Source: Scilla litardierei (lineage: Eukaryota; Streptophyta; Magnoliopsida; Asparagales; Asparagaceae). From it: 64,000 nt of DNA. The stretch lies in the NCBI GenBank assembly GCA_030789695.1, contig JAULAV010008807.1, positions 1 to 64,000 on the forward strand. The letters are read 5' to 3'. Below the pieces are notes generated by a model. The model had not been told where the DNA came from. It saw only the letters and a program-made list of their open reading frames with translations, and did not search any database. The position numbers were made by a program, and so were the translations under genes. This document shows positions 45,327 to 55,269 of the stretch, piece after piece; position 1 is the stretch's first letter, and each line of letters begins with the position of its first letter.

Positions 45327-48300
45327 AGGTGAACATGGCAAAGTGTAGTGTACAGAGTAAAGTGCAGTGATCATGGCAAAGATATGTATGACCATGGTAA
45401 GAGCGTAGCTAATAGTTTACACAATATATGGTAGCAATAACAGAAAGTAAAGAGAGTGAGAATCAATAATTTGTTTAGTGACAAGTCCAATATCCGAGGG
45501 CGGAAGAAACTACAATTACACCCAAACCAATGGAAGCTACCTGTTGTTTTGTACTTACCGACCCCATCCGGGCAACGGTCAAACCGGTGGGGTGAAATCC
45601 AGCATTCCAATCTCTACTACAATGGACTATCCCACCCAAAAGTGTCAGTGTGTAACAGTAGAATTCAATGTTTGCCACACGACCAATATTCTGTAAATGC
45701 CCAAGGGCCCAATATTCCGTATATGCCCCGAGGGCCCAATATCTGTATATGCCCCAAGGGCCTAATATTACATTTCATTGGAGCAGACCACCCCAAAGAT
45801 TGTGTTGCATGAATAATGATACAATATGCAAAAAGAGTATTTTATGAACATTTAGGCAAGGTGTTAAATGAACATTAAGCTATTACCATTAACAATGAGC
45901 TATTACCAACATGAAACTCAATTATCATTAACAAACCATCACCATTAATAAACTAACGACAATTTGGTGAACAAGTTAACAACATCATCTATCGCATGAA
46001 TATTAAACTAAATCATCATGCAAGTCTATTTTAAAGGTGTTTATTCTCATAGGTTTATTTGAGTGAAATTATTATAATAAGTAACAATTGGAACGTGCAA
46101 GGATACAACGATGTTGCTCAACACAAACTGAATGTTATGTTAAAGAATGAACAGTAATGAATATCAATGGTTTTGTTAATTAAAATTAGTATTAACAAAT
46201 AACATTAATAAATTTATGTAACAAATTTCTTGCCAATAATCAATTACGAAGTGGACCTGCAAGTTACTATTAATTATGTAGTTAAGGAGAATGTGATGAC
46301 ACAACCCTTGACATAAAAAACATACTATTAACTAGTATAGCTGTAGTCTTATTAATAGTAAGTATTATTAATACTAAGCCGTTGTATGTTGACATGAAAA
46401 CACTATTATGCATAGGTTATTATGTCACATGAATATTAAATTTTGTTCATACATTAGTTAACAGGTAATCAGGTTATGATTAGTTATACCATGTCACAAA
46501 TAATCCTAGGCATTGGATGATATTCATCACTGTTAATAACAGTACTGACATTACTAAATTTAAATGATTACTTTACGTGTATTAGCATGAAATGTTTATA
46601 AAACTGTTGAAACCTTGTATGACATTTGTTCAGGCTTTGCACAACATTGAATAACATTGGCACATGAGAGTGAAACAACGGGGTAAACAATTTTGAAAAC
46701 AAAAGAATAGTAATTGCAAGTTCTCTTATGCAGCATAATAACTCAGGTTTTAGGACAAGTAGCAAATTTTTGATACAATATACATCAGTACTAGGATGAG
46801 TAATAGTATTATTACGAGTGATAACATTATATAATATCAGATTCAATTAATCTAGCATATTATTTATTTAGATGAAAGACATGTAGGGAACATACTACAT
46901 GTTGTGTGGATCAAAGGAGGAGGGCAAGCGTTGGGTTCACCGGCGATGGAATCAGGATTGTCGGAAGAGCGCCAGAGCTCGAGAAGTCATCAGGGCTTCG
47001 TTTGGGCATTTCGTCGAACATTGGGTAGGCGATTCAGGAAAGTTGGAAGATGGTTCACCATGGGGAGGGGACAAGGGGTCTCATCGAAGGTTACCTGAGA
47101 AGAGGAGTCGCCGGCTGAAGCTGGGTTGTCGCCGGCCAAAGGAGTGATGAGGCTGTTGCAGGGTTGAAGGAGGTCGGGGTTGATGGCTACAAGGTCGTAG
47201 GCCTGGATCTTGGGAAGATGGAGTTGTGGTATGATTTGATGGGTTTGGTAAGAGAGGGGCTAAAGGTTTGTTGGCGGCTGTGAAGCGAGGGGTTAGGGTT
47301 TTAGGACATGTGGCTAATTTTTGATACAATATACATCAGGACTAGGATGAATAATAGTATTATTATGAGTGATAGCATTATATAATATCAGATTCAATTA
47401 ACCTAACATATTATTTATTTAGATGAAAGAGATGTAGGGAACCTACTACATGTTGTGTGGATGAGAGGAGGAGGGCGAGCGTTGGGTTCACCGACGACGA
47501 AATCGGGATCGTTGGAAGATCACCGGAGCTCAAAAAGTCATCGGGGCTTCGTTGGGGCATTTCGTCGAACACCGGGTAGGCGACTCAGGAAAGTTGGAAG
47601 TTGGCTCGCTATGGGGAGGGGACAGGGGGTCTTAACGGAGGTTGCCGAGAAGAGGAGTCACCGGCCGGAGCAGGGTTGTTGTCGACCAGAGTTGGGAGGA
47701 GGCGGTGGCGGTTGTAGGGTTGAAGGAGGTCGGGGTTGATGGCTATGAGGTCGTAGGCCTGGAGCTTGGGAAGATGGAGTTTCCATAGGATTTGATGGGT
47801 TTGGTAAGAGCGGTGCTAAAGGTTTGTTGGCGGCTGCGAAGTGAGGGGTTAGGATTTTATTCTCTTTTTAATCTATTTGATATGTGCTAATTGCTAAGGG
47901 AATGAAAGGAAAGAACACGGATATAATTGCAATTAATATTAGTGATTCATTCTCATTAAGTAGGTAAAGTCTCCTAAATCCACATGGAAGGAGATTTGAA
48001 TTGGTACAAGAATCATGGAGGAAATGATGGGAAGATTTGATTCGATTTCATAATAATCAAGGGGAGATTAATGGGATTCAATTACTTGCCAAAAGAATAG
48101 ATTTAATTTGTTTTAAAAACTTTAATAGGAGATTAATTGTTAAGGATATTAAGGAAAGTTTGAATTATAACCATTATTAAGGAGAGAATAAACGGATTTA
48201 GTGATCGGGAAAACTTTCCATTTAGCTATAGGTTTTATTAGGATTAAATTAGGAATTTATTTGAAAGTTTAAAATTTGAAATGAAAATTTGAACATTTGG

Positions 48301-48459
48301 ATTTTGAAAGCTTGAATTTAAAAGAAAATTATAATAGATTTATGGTTAGCTAACTTAATATAAGAATATAAATCAAATTGTCGTAACAAAGTAGTAATAA
48401 TAATAAGCATAACTTGATAACACTGGACTCCATCGTAGCTACAAACACTGGTCGTTACA
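45327..48459 (-). mobile_element. Long LTR, copy 1 (3' LTR, truncated), of an old gypsy-like element
   Basis: Homologous to 56932-61244 along its whole length, allowing for a tandem duplication here and a solo-LTR insertion there; a sampled 140-bp stretch differs by about 8%. The minus strand starts TGTAACGACCAG after the tract at 48460. About 580 bp of the low-coordinate end are missing, cut where the gag-only copia-type element begins. Tandem GCCCNAGGGCCCAATATT units lie near 45698-45765. Open frames at 46899-47147 and 47455-47739 are shifted copies of one another and have no domain. Confidence 0.8.
46747..47848. repeat. 551-bp tandem duplication within long LTR copy 1
   Basis: The segment starting GTTTTAGGACAAGTAGC at 46747 is repeated from GTTTTAGGACATGTGGC at 47298, including the GATGAAAGANATGTAGGGAA block and the GC-richer part. 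The equivalent region of copy 2 (about 60,064-60,640) is single, so the duplication arose in copy 1 only. Confidence 0.88.
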
Positions 48460-48858
48460 TCATATCCACTTTATAAAAATTCCGTCCTCGGAATTTAGTA
48501 AAACTAATGGGGAGTTGTAATGATCGCAAGAATCAAATGAGTTTTATGACTATGCAATGATGGGGAGGATTCAAGGAATGAAATATGATGACATGGCCGG
48601 GATGGTGGGAAGCACCTGAATCGAAAACAAGGAAAATCGAAGGTGAATATGACGAGGAAAATGGGTCAGTGAATCAACAATGCAGTGTTTATGGTCATCA
48701 ACATAGGAATGAAGATGGCATCATGATAAAATATGAACTCATTGGGTCAACTAATGACTAGGAACCCTAAGACTAGGATTTCTAATGAACAAGGCTGGGA
48801 TAGAGAATTCAAGGAAAGGTGTTTTTGAGGATCAAGATTGTAATCTTATCTACGTTGT
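48460..48858 (-). mobile_element. Internal remnant and polypurine-side end of the long-LTR element
   Basis: On the minus strand, CCGAGGACGGAATTTTTATA followed by AAGTGGATATGA precedes the LTR start TGTAACGACC. This GAGGACGGAATTT-type sequence is usual just before the 3' LTR of plant gypsy elements. No coding domain is visible. Tat2 interrupts it at 48858. Confidence 0.65.
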
Positions 48859-49886
48859 TGTTTCAGAGTGTTTTCTCACTACAAAAGCGTTGACCGTGGA
48901 CAGCCCGGTCAACGTGGTCAAGGGGCCGACTTGGGTCCCTTGGGTGCGTCGAATACGTGCGGATGCGACGCGAATCGGAGTTTCCGACGACGTGGAGCTC
49001 GTCAGCTGGGCCGGGTCTGGATCCTCGGCCTCGAGGGGGCTGAGGGGAAGCATCGGCCCGGTGGGAGACGCTCGGCCTCAGACGGTCGAACGACGAGGGG
49101 TAGCCTCGGCGCCTCGTGAGCGGAGGGAAAGCCTCGGCTCGGATGATCGTGCTCGGCCTCGGTCGGTCGGACGACGAGGGGTAGCCTCGGTCGTCTTGCT
49201 AGATGCGGGGCCGGCGTGGGGCGGAGGGGAAGCCTCAGCCCGTGGATCTGACGTCTCCCTGAATAGACGAGAACACTCGTCAGGGGGGCCGGACCTTGGT
49301 TCCGGCCAAATCCACTCCGATGCCTAAGTCAGATGATGATCTGAAAGAGGAGGCTCGGCGGGGACGGTTCGAATCGAGAGGAGATCGGAACGACGTCCAC
49401 CGGCACGAGTGGGGGAAGGAGATGAGAATGGGGGAACCAGGTCGTTGATGGAGTACCTTCGGGTTTGTTACCTGAGATGCGGTCCCTTGTCTAGTCATCC
49501 TTCTGGCCCTTTTATAGGCCCCCCGTCGTGACTACCCATGACTCACGTCCCTCGTCCACCCCCGATCATGCCCCCTCAATCCGCCTTCCCATAGCCGCTC
49601 CCTGCGCCATGCCAGCACCTCCCCATAACGGCCATTAAGTGGTCGCGGGCCTGGGGGAACGGTTATCGCTGGAGTGGGCGAGTGACTTGCGCGTTTTCGG
49701 GGTCGGGTCGGATCACCGTTCGGGGGTCCTCTAGGGGCTTTGTCGGGCGGGCCTGATCTCACAGACGGGCTTCTGGCTCCATCTTCTTTCGGGCTTCGTT
49801 TGGTGGGCTTGGGCCTCCCGTGACTTCGCGTAGTCGGCTGTGCCTTTGGGCCCATGCCGTTGGGCCTCCACAAAATAGACGTATCA
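48859..49886 (-). mobile_element. Tat2 3' LTR
   Basis: TGATACGTC...GAAACA on the minus strand, 1028 bp. CCTATAAAAGGGCC near 49507-49520 is the TATA box. The U5 inverted repeat GTTGACCG...CGGTCAAC (48889-48913) is intact here. Multiple GAGGGGTAGCCTCGG/GAGGGGAAGCCTCGG units form an internal degenerate repeat. Confidence 0.93.
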
Positions 49887-49900
49887 ATTGCCCCCATCGG
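49887..49900 (-). other. Tat2 polypurine tract
   Basis: The minus strand reads CCGATGGGGGCAAT next to the LTR start TGATACG. Confidence 0.8.
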
Positions 49901-50104
49901 TGGGGCCGATCGGCCTTGGCCAGCTCGGTTCGACCGATGTGACTCCTGGGGTTCCGAGTGGCGCGTCAGTCGAGGCGCGGTCATAAATGAAGGTTATGAT
50001 GAGGCGGGTCGATTGGACTTCCCTTGGCGTTGATTTTGAAACGCCGCCGGCTCTTTGAGGCTCGCCACGCGTTCTTGTCAGGCGTTTCGAATTCGTCCCG
50101 GGGT

Positions 50105-50122
50105 CTTGTATATAAGTGCCCC
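50105..50122 (+). promoter_or_regulatory. Candidate TATA box for the Tat2 antisense ORF
   Basis: CTTGTATATAAGTGCCCC lies about 150 nt upstream of the ATG at 50260 on the strand of the antisense ORF. It is followed by a pyrimidine-rich leader (TTTCTTCCTCGCTCTTCCTC). This is outside the LTR and opposite to the element's own transcription. Confidence 0.6.
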
Positions 50123-50259
50123 GGCTGCGTTGATCCCAATTTCTTCCTCGCTCTTCCTCTTGTTCCTGGCTTTCCACAAACTCGGAGTCTTTCGCCGCCT
50201 TTGTTTCCTTGCCTCCTCCAGATAAGCAAAAAAGGTAACTCCTTCCCCATCCTCCTCTT

Positions 50260-51387
50260 ATGGCAGCTCTTAGGATAGGCGGCTCTGCCCAAGGGGCGAG
50301 GGATCCTCCTGAGTCCAGGCGTGGCGGGCTCCGCTCCGCGGGATCCGGTTCCTCCTTGGAGAGCCGTTCCCTCCGAGATAAAGGGAATGGGAAGCTCTTC
50401 CCAGATTATGCAGGCGATGATGTGGCGTCGGCTGCCGTGTGGCTTAATGTACCTCAGGTTGTCCTCAGAACGCCGTCGAGGACTTCTTTTTCGGTGGCTG
50501 CGGAGATTCGGGGAAGGTACCTCTGTCACCCATATGATGTTTGAGTCCCATTCTTTGACGAGCGGATCTGTCTGCCGAGGAGCAACGGGTTGGCGTTTAT
50601 GTTGAGATGTTCCGTCAAGGTCTTCGTCTCCCGCTCCATCCCCTCTTTATCCAAGTCATGGAGTACCTCATGGTGCCGCTTTGCCAGTTCACCCCCCTGT
50701 TCGGTCGTGGTTCTGACGGGCTTTGTGATGCTCTGTTGTACCCGCGGTTTGGAGCCATCTCTCCCCCTTCTCTTCTATTTTTATCAGATCCAGACGGTCG
50801 GTCTAGGGCCATGGTTGCACCTCCGAGCCCGCGCGGGGAGGGAATGCCTGATTGGGCTACCCCACTGGGCGGGGGATTGGAGCTCGGATTATGTCTTCGT
50901 GGTCTTCCTTGAGGATGCCCAGATTTTGACAGGTTGGGGTGGGACGGGTCGGCCTTGCCCTACGCCAACCCTCGCCGAGGCTGATCAGGCGGCCATCGCG
51001 CTGCTGTCGGCCCTTCCCTTGGAGGCGAAGTCTATCTGGCCTTTGCTGGACGACCTACTCCTGAAGGCCTTCTTGTGGTCTCCAGGTAGGTCGCTTTTTC
51101 CGTCCTGGATAGCCCTGTGGCTTACCCTGATTTCGGTTTTGCTTGCAGGAATGGCTGGTCGTGAGTTCACCTGCGACGTTGATGAGCTGATTCGTCGTGG
51201 AGCGGTTCGGAGCCGAGGTAGCACCTCGGGAAGGGCACCTCGGCGGACCGTTGAGGAGGAGGTGCGCCGAGCCGAGCCCACCATGGGCAAGGTGGTGGCC
51301 ACAGCACCCGCCTCTTCTTCTGGTAGTCCCCTCCCCGGGGGGCGCAAGGGCCGGGTCCGTCCCACCGGCCCAAGTGGCGGGGGGTAA
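50260..51387 (+). pseudogene. Tat2 antisense ORF, N-terminal part, frame-broken
   Basis: The ATG at 50260 opens MAALRIGGSAQGARDPPESR and runs to TGA at 50542. The recognisable core then appears in other frames: EMFRQGLRLPLHPLFIQVME at about 50607-50700, and LHLRARAGRECLIGLPHWAG with DYVFVVFLED at about 50800-50920. These match the LRFLLHPF and KGEYVFVTF core of the Tat1 antisense ORF, so the two are homologous. At least two indels and one stop disrupt it. Family as for Tat1: 'putative gypsy type transposon' domain, function unknown. Confidence 0.72.
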
Positions 51388-51814
51388 CGACGGGTCCGGT
51401 GCGGCTCCTCTTGCGCTCGGCGTGCCGCCTCTTGTCCCCGAGGGCGGAGGCGGTACGAGGCAGAAGCGCTCCCCTTCGGAACCTACCGAGCCTTATGGAG
51501 GGAAGAGGACAAAGGAGGGCGTGGATCCCTCCAGTCCGGTGTGCTCCGTGCTCCTGGCGGTGGCCGCCGAGGATCTTCCAGTGACCCTGACGACTACCCC
51601 AGTCGCAGCGTCTCCGCCTCCATTGTCAGGAATCGGTGCCCTGTTGGCGAGCAGCTCGGCCTCCCCCGAGGTCACCCCCGGGGGTTCGGTGTTTGTCGAC
51701 CGAGCCTTGGCTCAACAGTTGGCCGAGGGCTCCGTCCTCCCCCGGGACCGGAGTCTCCTTGAGTGGATCCCTGTCGACAAGGTGTCTGACTCCTTGGTTT
51801 GGATCCTTCAACAG
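51197..51814 (+). pseudogene. Tat2 antisense ORF, middle part before the intron
   Basis: The later part of this frame carries FVDRALAQQLAEGSVLPRDR and WIPVDKVSDSLVWILQQ, aligning in position with VAENCCLPPD and ATFVIQAGQQ of Tat1. Both end in Gln-Gln at a GT donor. The earlier part is Pro/Ser/Ala-rich and overlaps the upstream frame, so the exact join is uncertain. Confidence 0.6.
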
Positions 51815-51879
51815 GTCTGGCTATCCCGCTGTTCCTTTCTTTCTTTCGCTCTCCCTTTGGCTCATGCCTTGTCATTCAG
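51815..51879 (+). other. Candidate 65-nt GT-AG intron in the Tat2 antisense ORF
   Basis: CTTCAACAG|GTCTGG at the donor and TTGTCATTCAG|GGTTTA at the acceptor, with a strong pyrimidine tract (CCTTTCTTTCTTTCGCTCTC) between. Position and size match the 63-nt candidate in Tat1. Confidence 0.65.
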
Positions 51880-52410
51880 GGTTTAACACTCGCTGTCGAG
51901 TCACAGCGTCGAGCTGTCTGTTTGAGGGAGCTGGAGGAGTCCTCTGCGAGGGACCGTGAGTGAGCTGGGGCTGCGGAGATAGCTGTGGTGGAGGCTCAGA
52001 TGGAGTCCCAGCAACTCAAGCTCCGGGTGGCCGAGCTAGAGGGACGAGTGGACGTCCTCCAGGGAAAGTTGGAGGACGCTCGGCGGTCGGCCGAGGGAGC
52101 GGTGGAGTCGTTCTGCCTGGAGAGGGAGGAGCTTCAGAGGGAACTGTCGGACCGGCGTCAGGTGGCGCGGTTTATGGAGGAGGTGGAGAGGGGTGTCGTC
52201 GGGACTCTGGGGGAGAGGATCTTCGAGGTCCTTAGGGAGGCCTTTGGTAAGTATGTGGACCTTATCGGCCCCCGGATCGTCGATGTCGTCCAGTCCTCCT
52301 TCCGGGATTGTGCGGAGCGCGTCCGGCAAGCCCCTCCGCCCGTCGATCCCCCTCGCTCCGAGCAGGGCGAGGCGCCCGAGGATGCGACCTCTCGTGCCCG
52401 GGCCCCCTAG
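51880..52410 (+). pseudogene. Tat2 antisense ORF, C-terminal coiled-coil part
   Basis: After the acceptor the frame reads SQRRAVCLRELEESSARD, meets TGA at about 51961 (one step from CGA), then continues open to 52410 with the ATG at 51985 inside it. MESQQLKLRVAELEGRVDVL and EREELQRELSDRRQVARFME are heptad-rich coiled coil. The end, GERIFEVLREAFGKYVDLIG, parallels the ALSEAFEKGF end of Tat1. The product could be an oligomeric accessory protein; this is unproven. Confidence 0.75.
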
Positions 52411-52897
52411 GTCGTCCTTCCCGGCCAGTCATCCTTGTTTTTATCCTCAAATTTTTTAGCATCCGCTTCGCTTTGGCCCGGTCTACTTGAAATGGATCCC
52501 TGGCCTCGCAATCTCCATTGGCTTCTTTACTGGTTCTCTGCTTCGGAGCAAACAATTGCTGATTGAAAGGAAGTTCGCCTAAGCCAGTAACTTTGTGTTC
52601 TTGGTCGACAAGCTTTGTTCTGCCGGCGTTTCCCTAGTTTCCGTAGGTGATGAATTTTGTTGTCCGTCGTGGGCGGATTATTTGTAAGGAGATTTCTCCA
52701 CTTCGACTTCCTGTAAATAAGACACGCTTTTGTACCTTGGTTAATTGTTGGAAATGAAACTGACTTACTTGAATTTCCCGCGCATTTTGCTTTGTTGCTG
52801 TGAGCCCGGCTCCTCAGCTGATGGTGGTCGCTTGCTTCCTTTCTCCGGGAGGTTGCCCCTTGTCCCTCGAGTGGACAAGTCGGTTGGCTTCTTTGAT
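52411..52897 (+). other. 3' flank of the Tat2 antisense ORF
   Basis: Roughly 490 bp, less GC-rich than the ORF, with no coding motif. It is likely the 3' untranslated part of the antisense transcript or residual element sequence. It leads into the 90-bp array. Confidence 0.45.
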
Positions 52898-53515
52898 GGC
52901 TGGGGGGAGATGCCCCCAGTCTTACGAACAACGGAGTCGGTCAGCGGGAGTGTAGCTCCTCGACTTAGGACCGGTCGGCGTCGGCGTTGGCTGGGGGGGA
53001 TTGCCCCCAGACCCGCGAGCGGAGGAGTCGATCGGCGAGAGCGAAGCTCTTCGACTTAGGACCAGTCGGCGTCTGCGCTGGCTGGGGGGATTGCCCCCAG
53101 ACTTGCAAGCGAAGGAGTCGGTCGGCGAGGGTGAAGCTCCTCGGCTTAGGACCGGTCGGCGTCTGCGCTGGCTGTGGGGATTGCCCCCAGACTTACAAGC
53201 GAAGGAGCCGGTCGGCGAGGGTGAAGCTCCTCGGCTTAGGACCGGTCGGCGTCTGCGCTGGCGGGGGGGATTGCCCCCAGACTTACAAGCGAAGGAGCCG
53301 GTCGACGAGGGTGAAGCTCCTCGGCTTAGGACCGTTCGGCGTCTGCGCTGGCTGGGGGGTTTGCCCCTAGACTTACGAGCGAAGGAGTCGGTCGGCGAGG
53401 GCGAAGCTCCTCGGCTTAGGACCGGTCGGCGTCTGCGTCGGATGGGGGGATTCCCCCCAGACTTACAAGCGAAGGAGCCGGTCAGCGAGGGTGAAGCTCC
53501 TCGGCTTATGACCAG
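52898..53515. repeat. 90-bp tandem array in Tat2, about seven units
   Basis: TTAGGACCGGTCGGCGTCTG starts at about 52965, 53056, 53146, 53236, 53326 and 53416, with a last partial unit at 53506 and a degenerate first unit before 52965. Each unit includes CTGGGGGGATTGCCCCCAG, a seven-base-pair hairpin with a short loop. Because 90 is a multiple of three, open frames run through the array (30-residue repeats with RLRTGRRLRWLGGLPPDLQA), but several frames are open at once and no start or family supports a protein. Confidence 0.92.
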
Positions 53516-53753
53516 TTTTGATTGACCCTCCGTCCGGTAAGGTGGCGGTCTTCACTCTTATGCACCCTTAGCGAAATGTTGATTCCGTTGGAGATGAGGA
53601 AAAGATAAAAGGAATGCGTTTGTACTATTTAAAGGTCCTATTGGACTAGTACATTTGGAGGAAAAGAAAAGGAAATAAAGCTAGACGGAGGAATGTAAAC
53701 CTAGATAATCTCCTCCTGACTAGGCTGCGACTGGGGGGAGGGGCCTCGCTTGC
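53516..53753 (-). mobile_element. Spacer between the gag end and the tandem array of Tat2
   Basis: Here pol should begin (element order: gag, protease, RT, integrase). Only ~240 bp without any pol motif lie between the gag stop and the array, so essentially the entire pol region is absent. Confidence 0.7.
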
Positions 53754-54944
53754 TCACTCTATGATGCGGAGGGGCCCTTGGACGGTCTTGACCTTCTTCC
53801 CTTTGTCCGGCTGCATGGAGGTTCTCTCTCTGTGGGCCGGCTCATCGGCTAAGTTCCTTGCGTGCCCTCGGCTCATCAGCTTCTCAATGTCATTCTTTAG
53901 GTGCCAGCAGTCTTCAGTGTCGTGGCCGTTGTCCCTGTGGTATTTGCAATACTTTTCCCCATTTTTCCCCCCTCTTTTCGTCTTCGGCGGGGGGCGATCA
54001 GCGCGCTCTTCCTTCTGCACTTGAGCGAGGACGGCGTCCGGGGTGGCGTCCCTCGTACCCTCTCCTCGCTGCCTGTTTCTCGTCCTCTTCTCGGTCCGGT
54101 ACCCTTCGGGGCTGCGGCGTTCGCTATCGCCGTGTTTGGTCCCTCGTCTGGCCTTTCCTACCTCGATGGCCAAGGTCTCCTCAGTTAGCATGAAGCGCTC
54201 GGCCCTCACCATGATCCCAGGGAGGTCTTTCGGGGGATCATTATGCAGAGATTTCTTCAAGCCTCTATGACGCAGCCCTTTCTTTAGGGCCGTTTGGACA
54301 ACAAGGTTGGGGGGGCTGTTTACGTTCAGCCGCTCCGCGTTGAAGCGGCGCATAAATTGTCGGAGTGGCTCGGCCGGGCCCTGCACTATGTTAAACAAAT
54401 GTTCAGCATCCGGCATTACCTGTCGTCCTACCATGAACTGTTTGCAGAATAGCTGGGTGAGTTCCTCGAAGCTGTCGATGGAGCGGCTGGGTAGGCTGCG
54501 GTACCAAGTTCTCGCCGCTCCCCTGAGGGTCGAATAAAAGCCCCTGCAGAGCAGGGTATCGTCAGCTCCTTGGAAGGACATGTATCCCTCATAGTCCATC
54601 ACGTGGTTCCCCGGATCTCCTATCTCGTTGTACTTCTCTAGCGCTGGGATCTTGAATCGAGAGGGGACCCGCTCACGGGAGCTTCTACTTCGCCGTGATC
54701 GGTCCCTCGAGTCGTGCCGATCGCTTCTTCTACGGTGGGGTGATTGTGGTCGACGAGACGATGCGGTCACCGATTCGTCCCCCGTGTATTCGGTTCCCCT
54801 CCGGCTCCTTTCACGATAAGAGGAGGAGGTGCGTGATCTCACCCGATGGGAGCCGGGCAGTATGAACCGACGCTCCATGTTCGGTCCCCGGTTCCCATGA
54901 TCATCGACCACAGCGGATCGTAGGAGCGGGGGCCCCCCGCCCAT
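53754..54944 (-). pseudogene. Tat2 gag (capsid and zinc-knuckle part)
   Basis: A minus-strand frame of 396 codons. An Arg/Ser-rich segment (about 50-95) is followed by the retrotransposon gag domain at about 100-260: NHVMDYEGYMSFQGADDTLL, RTWYRSLPSRSIDSFEELTQ, PLRQFMRRFNAERLNV. Near 330 is a CHHC-type zinc knuckle, YCKYHRDNGHDTEDC, followed by HLKNDIEKLMSRGHARNL, as in Tat gags. It would form the virus-like particle and bind element RNA. The natural start is in another frame at 55213, so an indel at the G/C run near 54930 breaks the gene, though this large part is intact. Confidence 0.9.
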
Positions 54945-55213
54945 CGATGGCCGTCGCCCAACGCGTCTCCGTTGGCGGGTGCAGTGCCGACGAGCTGCTG
55001 TACTGTTGCGACCAACGTCTGGAGGTTCACGTTGGTCTCCTGGGCCAGGGCGCGGAGCTGTCCCTGCGTGGCCAGCTCTGACCCGCCAGTCTCTTCGGCT
55101 GAGGTGGCGGGGTAATTGCCGTCGGGTGCGCCCTCAAGGTTGCCGTTGGGTGCGCCATTCCCCTCCTCAGGGATGGGGGGCATGCGTCTCTTTCCATTGC
55201 AGGCGCGTGCCAT
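54930..55213 (-). pseudogene. Tat2 gag N-terminus, separated by a frameshift
   Basis: The ATG at 55213 lies about 56 nt from the LTR end, the same leader length as Tat1. The frame begins MARACNGKRRMPPIPEEGNG and includes LRALAQETNVNLQTLVATVQ. After GDGHRWAGG it leaves the gag-like path at a minus-strand run of six G and five C near 54930, where a single-base slip would move it into the 53754-54944 frame. Confidence 0.8.
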
Positions 55214-55247
55214 TACAAGTGCGGTTTGTTTCTTCGTGGGATGGTTC

Positions 55248-55267
55248 GGTTCCCACAGACGGCGCCA
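55248..55267 (-). other. Tat2 primer binding site
   Basis: The minus strand reads TGGCGCCGTCTGTGGGAACC two bases from the LTR end, identical to Tat1. Confidence 0.85.
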
Positions 55268-55269
55268 GA

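Noticed and set aside
46899..47739. Arg/Gly-rich ORFs in the long LTR
   Set aside because: They are duplicated within the LTR and matched at 60241-60522. Frames differ and no family fits.
52987..53525. 30-residue repeat protein encoded by the 90-bp array
   Set aside because: Two frames are open at once through the same repeat, no supported start exists, and the array lies between gag and the antisense ORF where no gene is expected.
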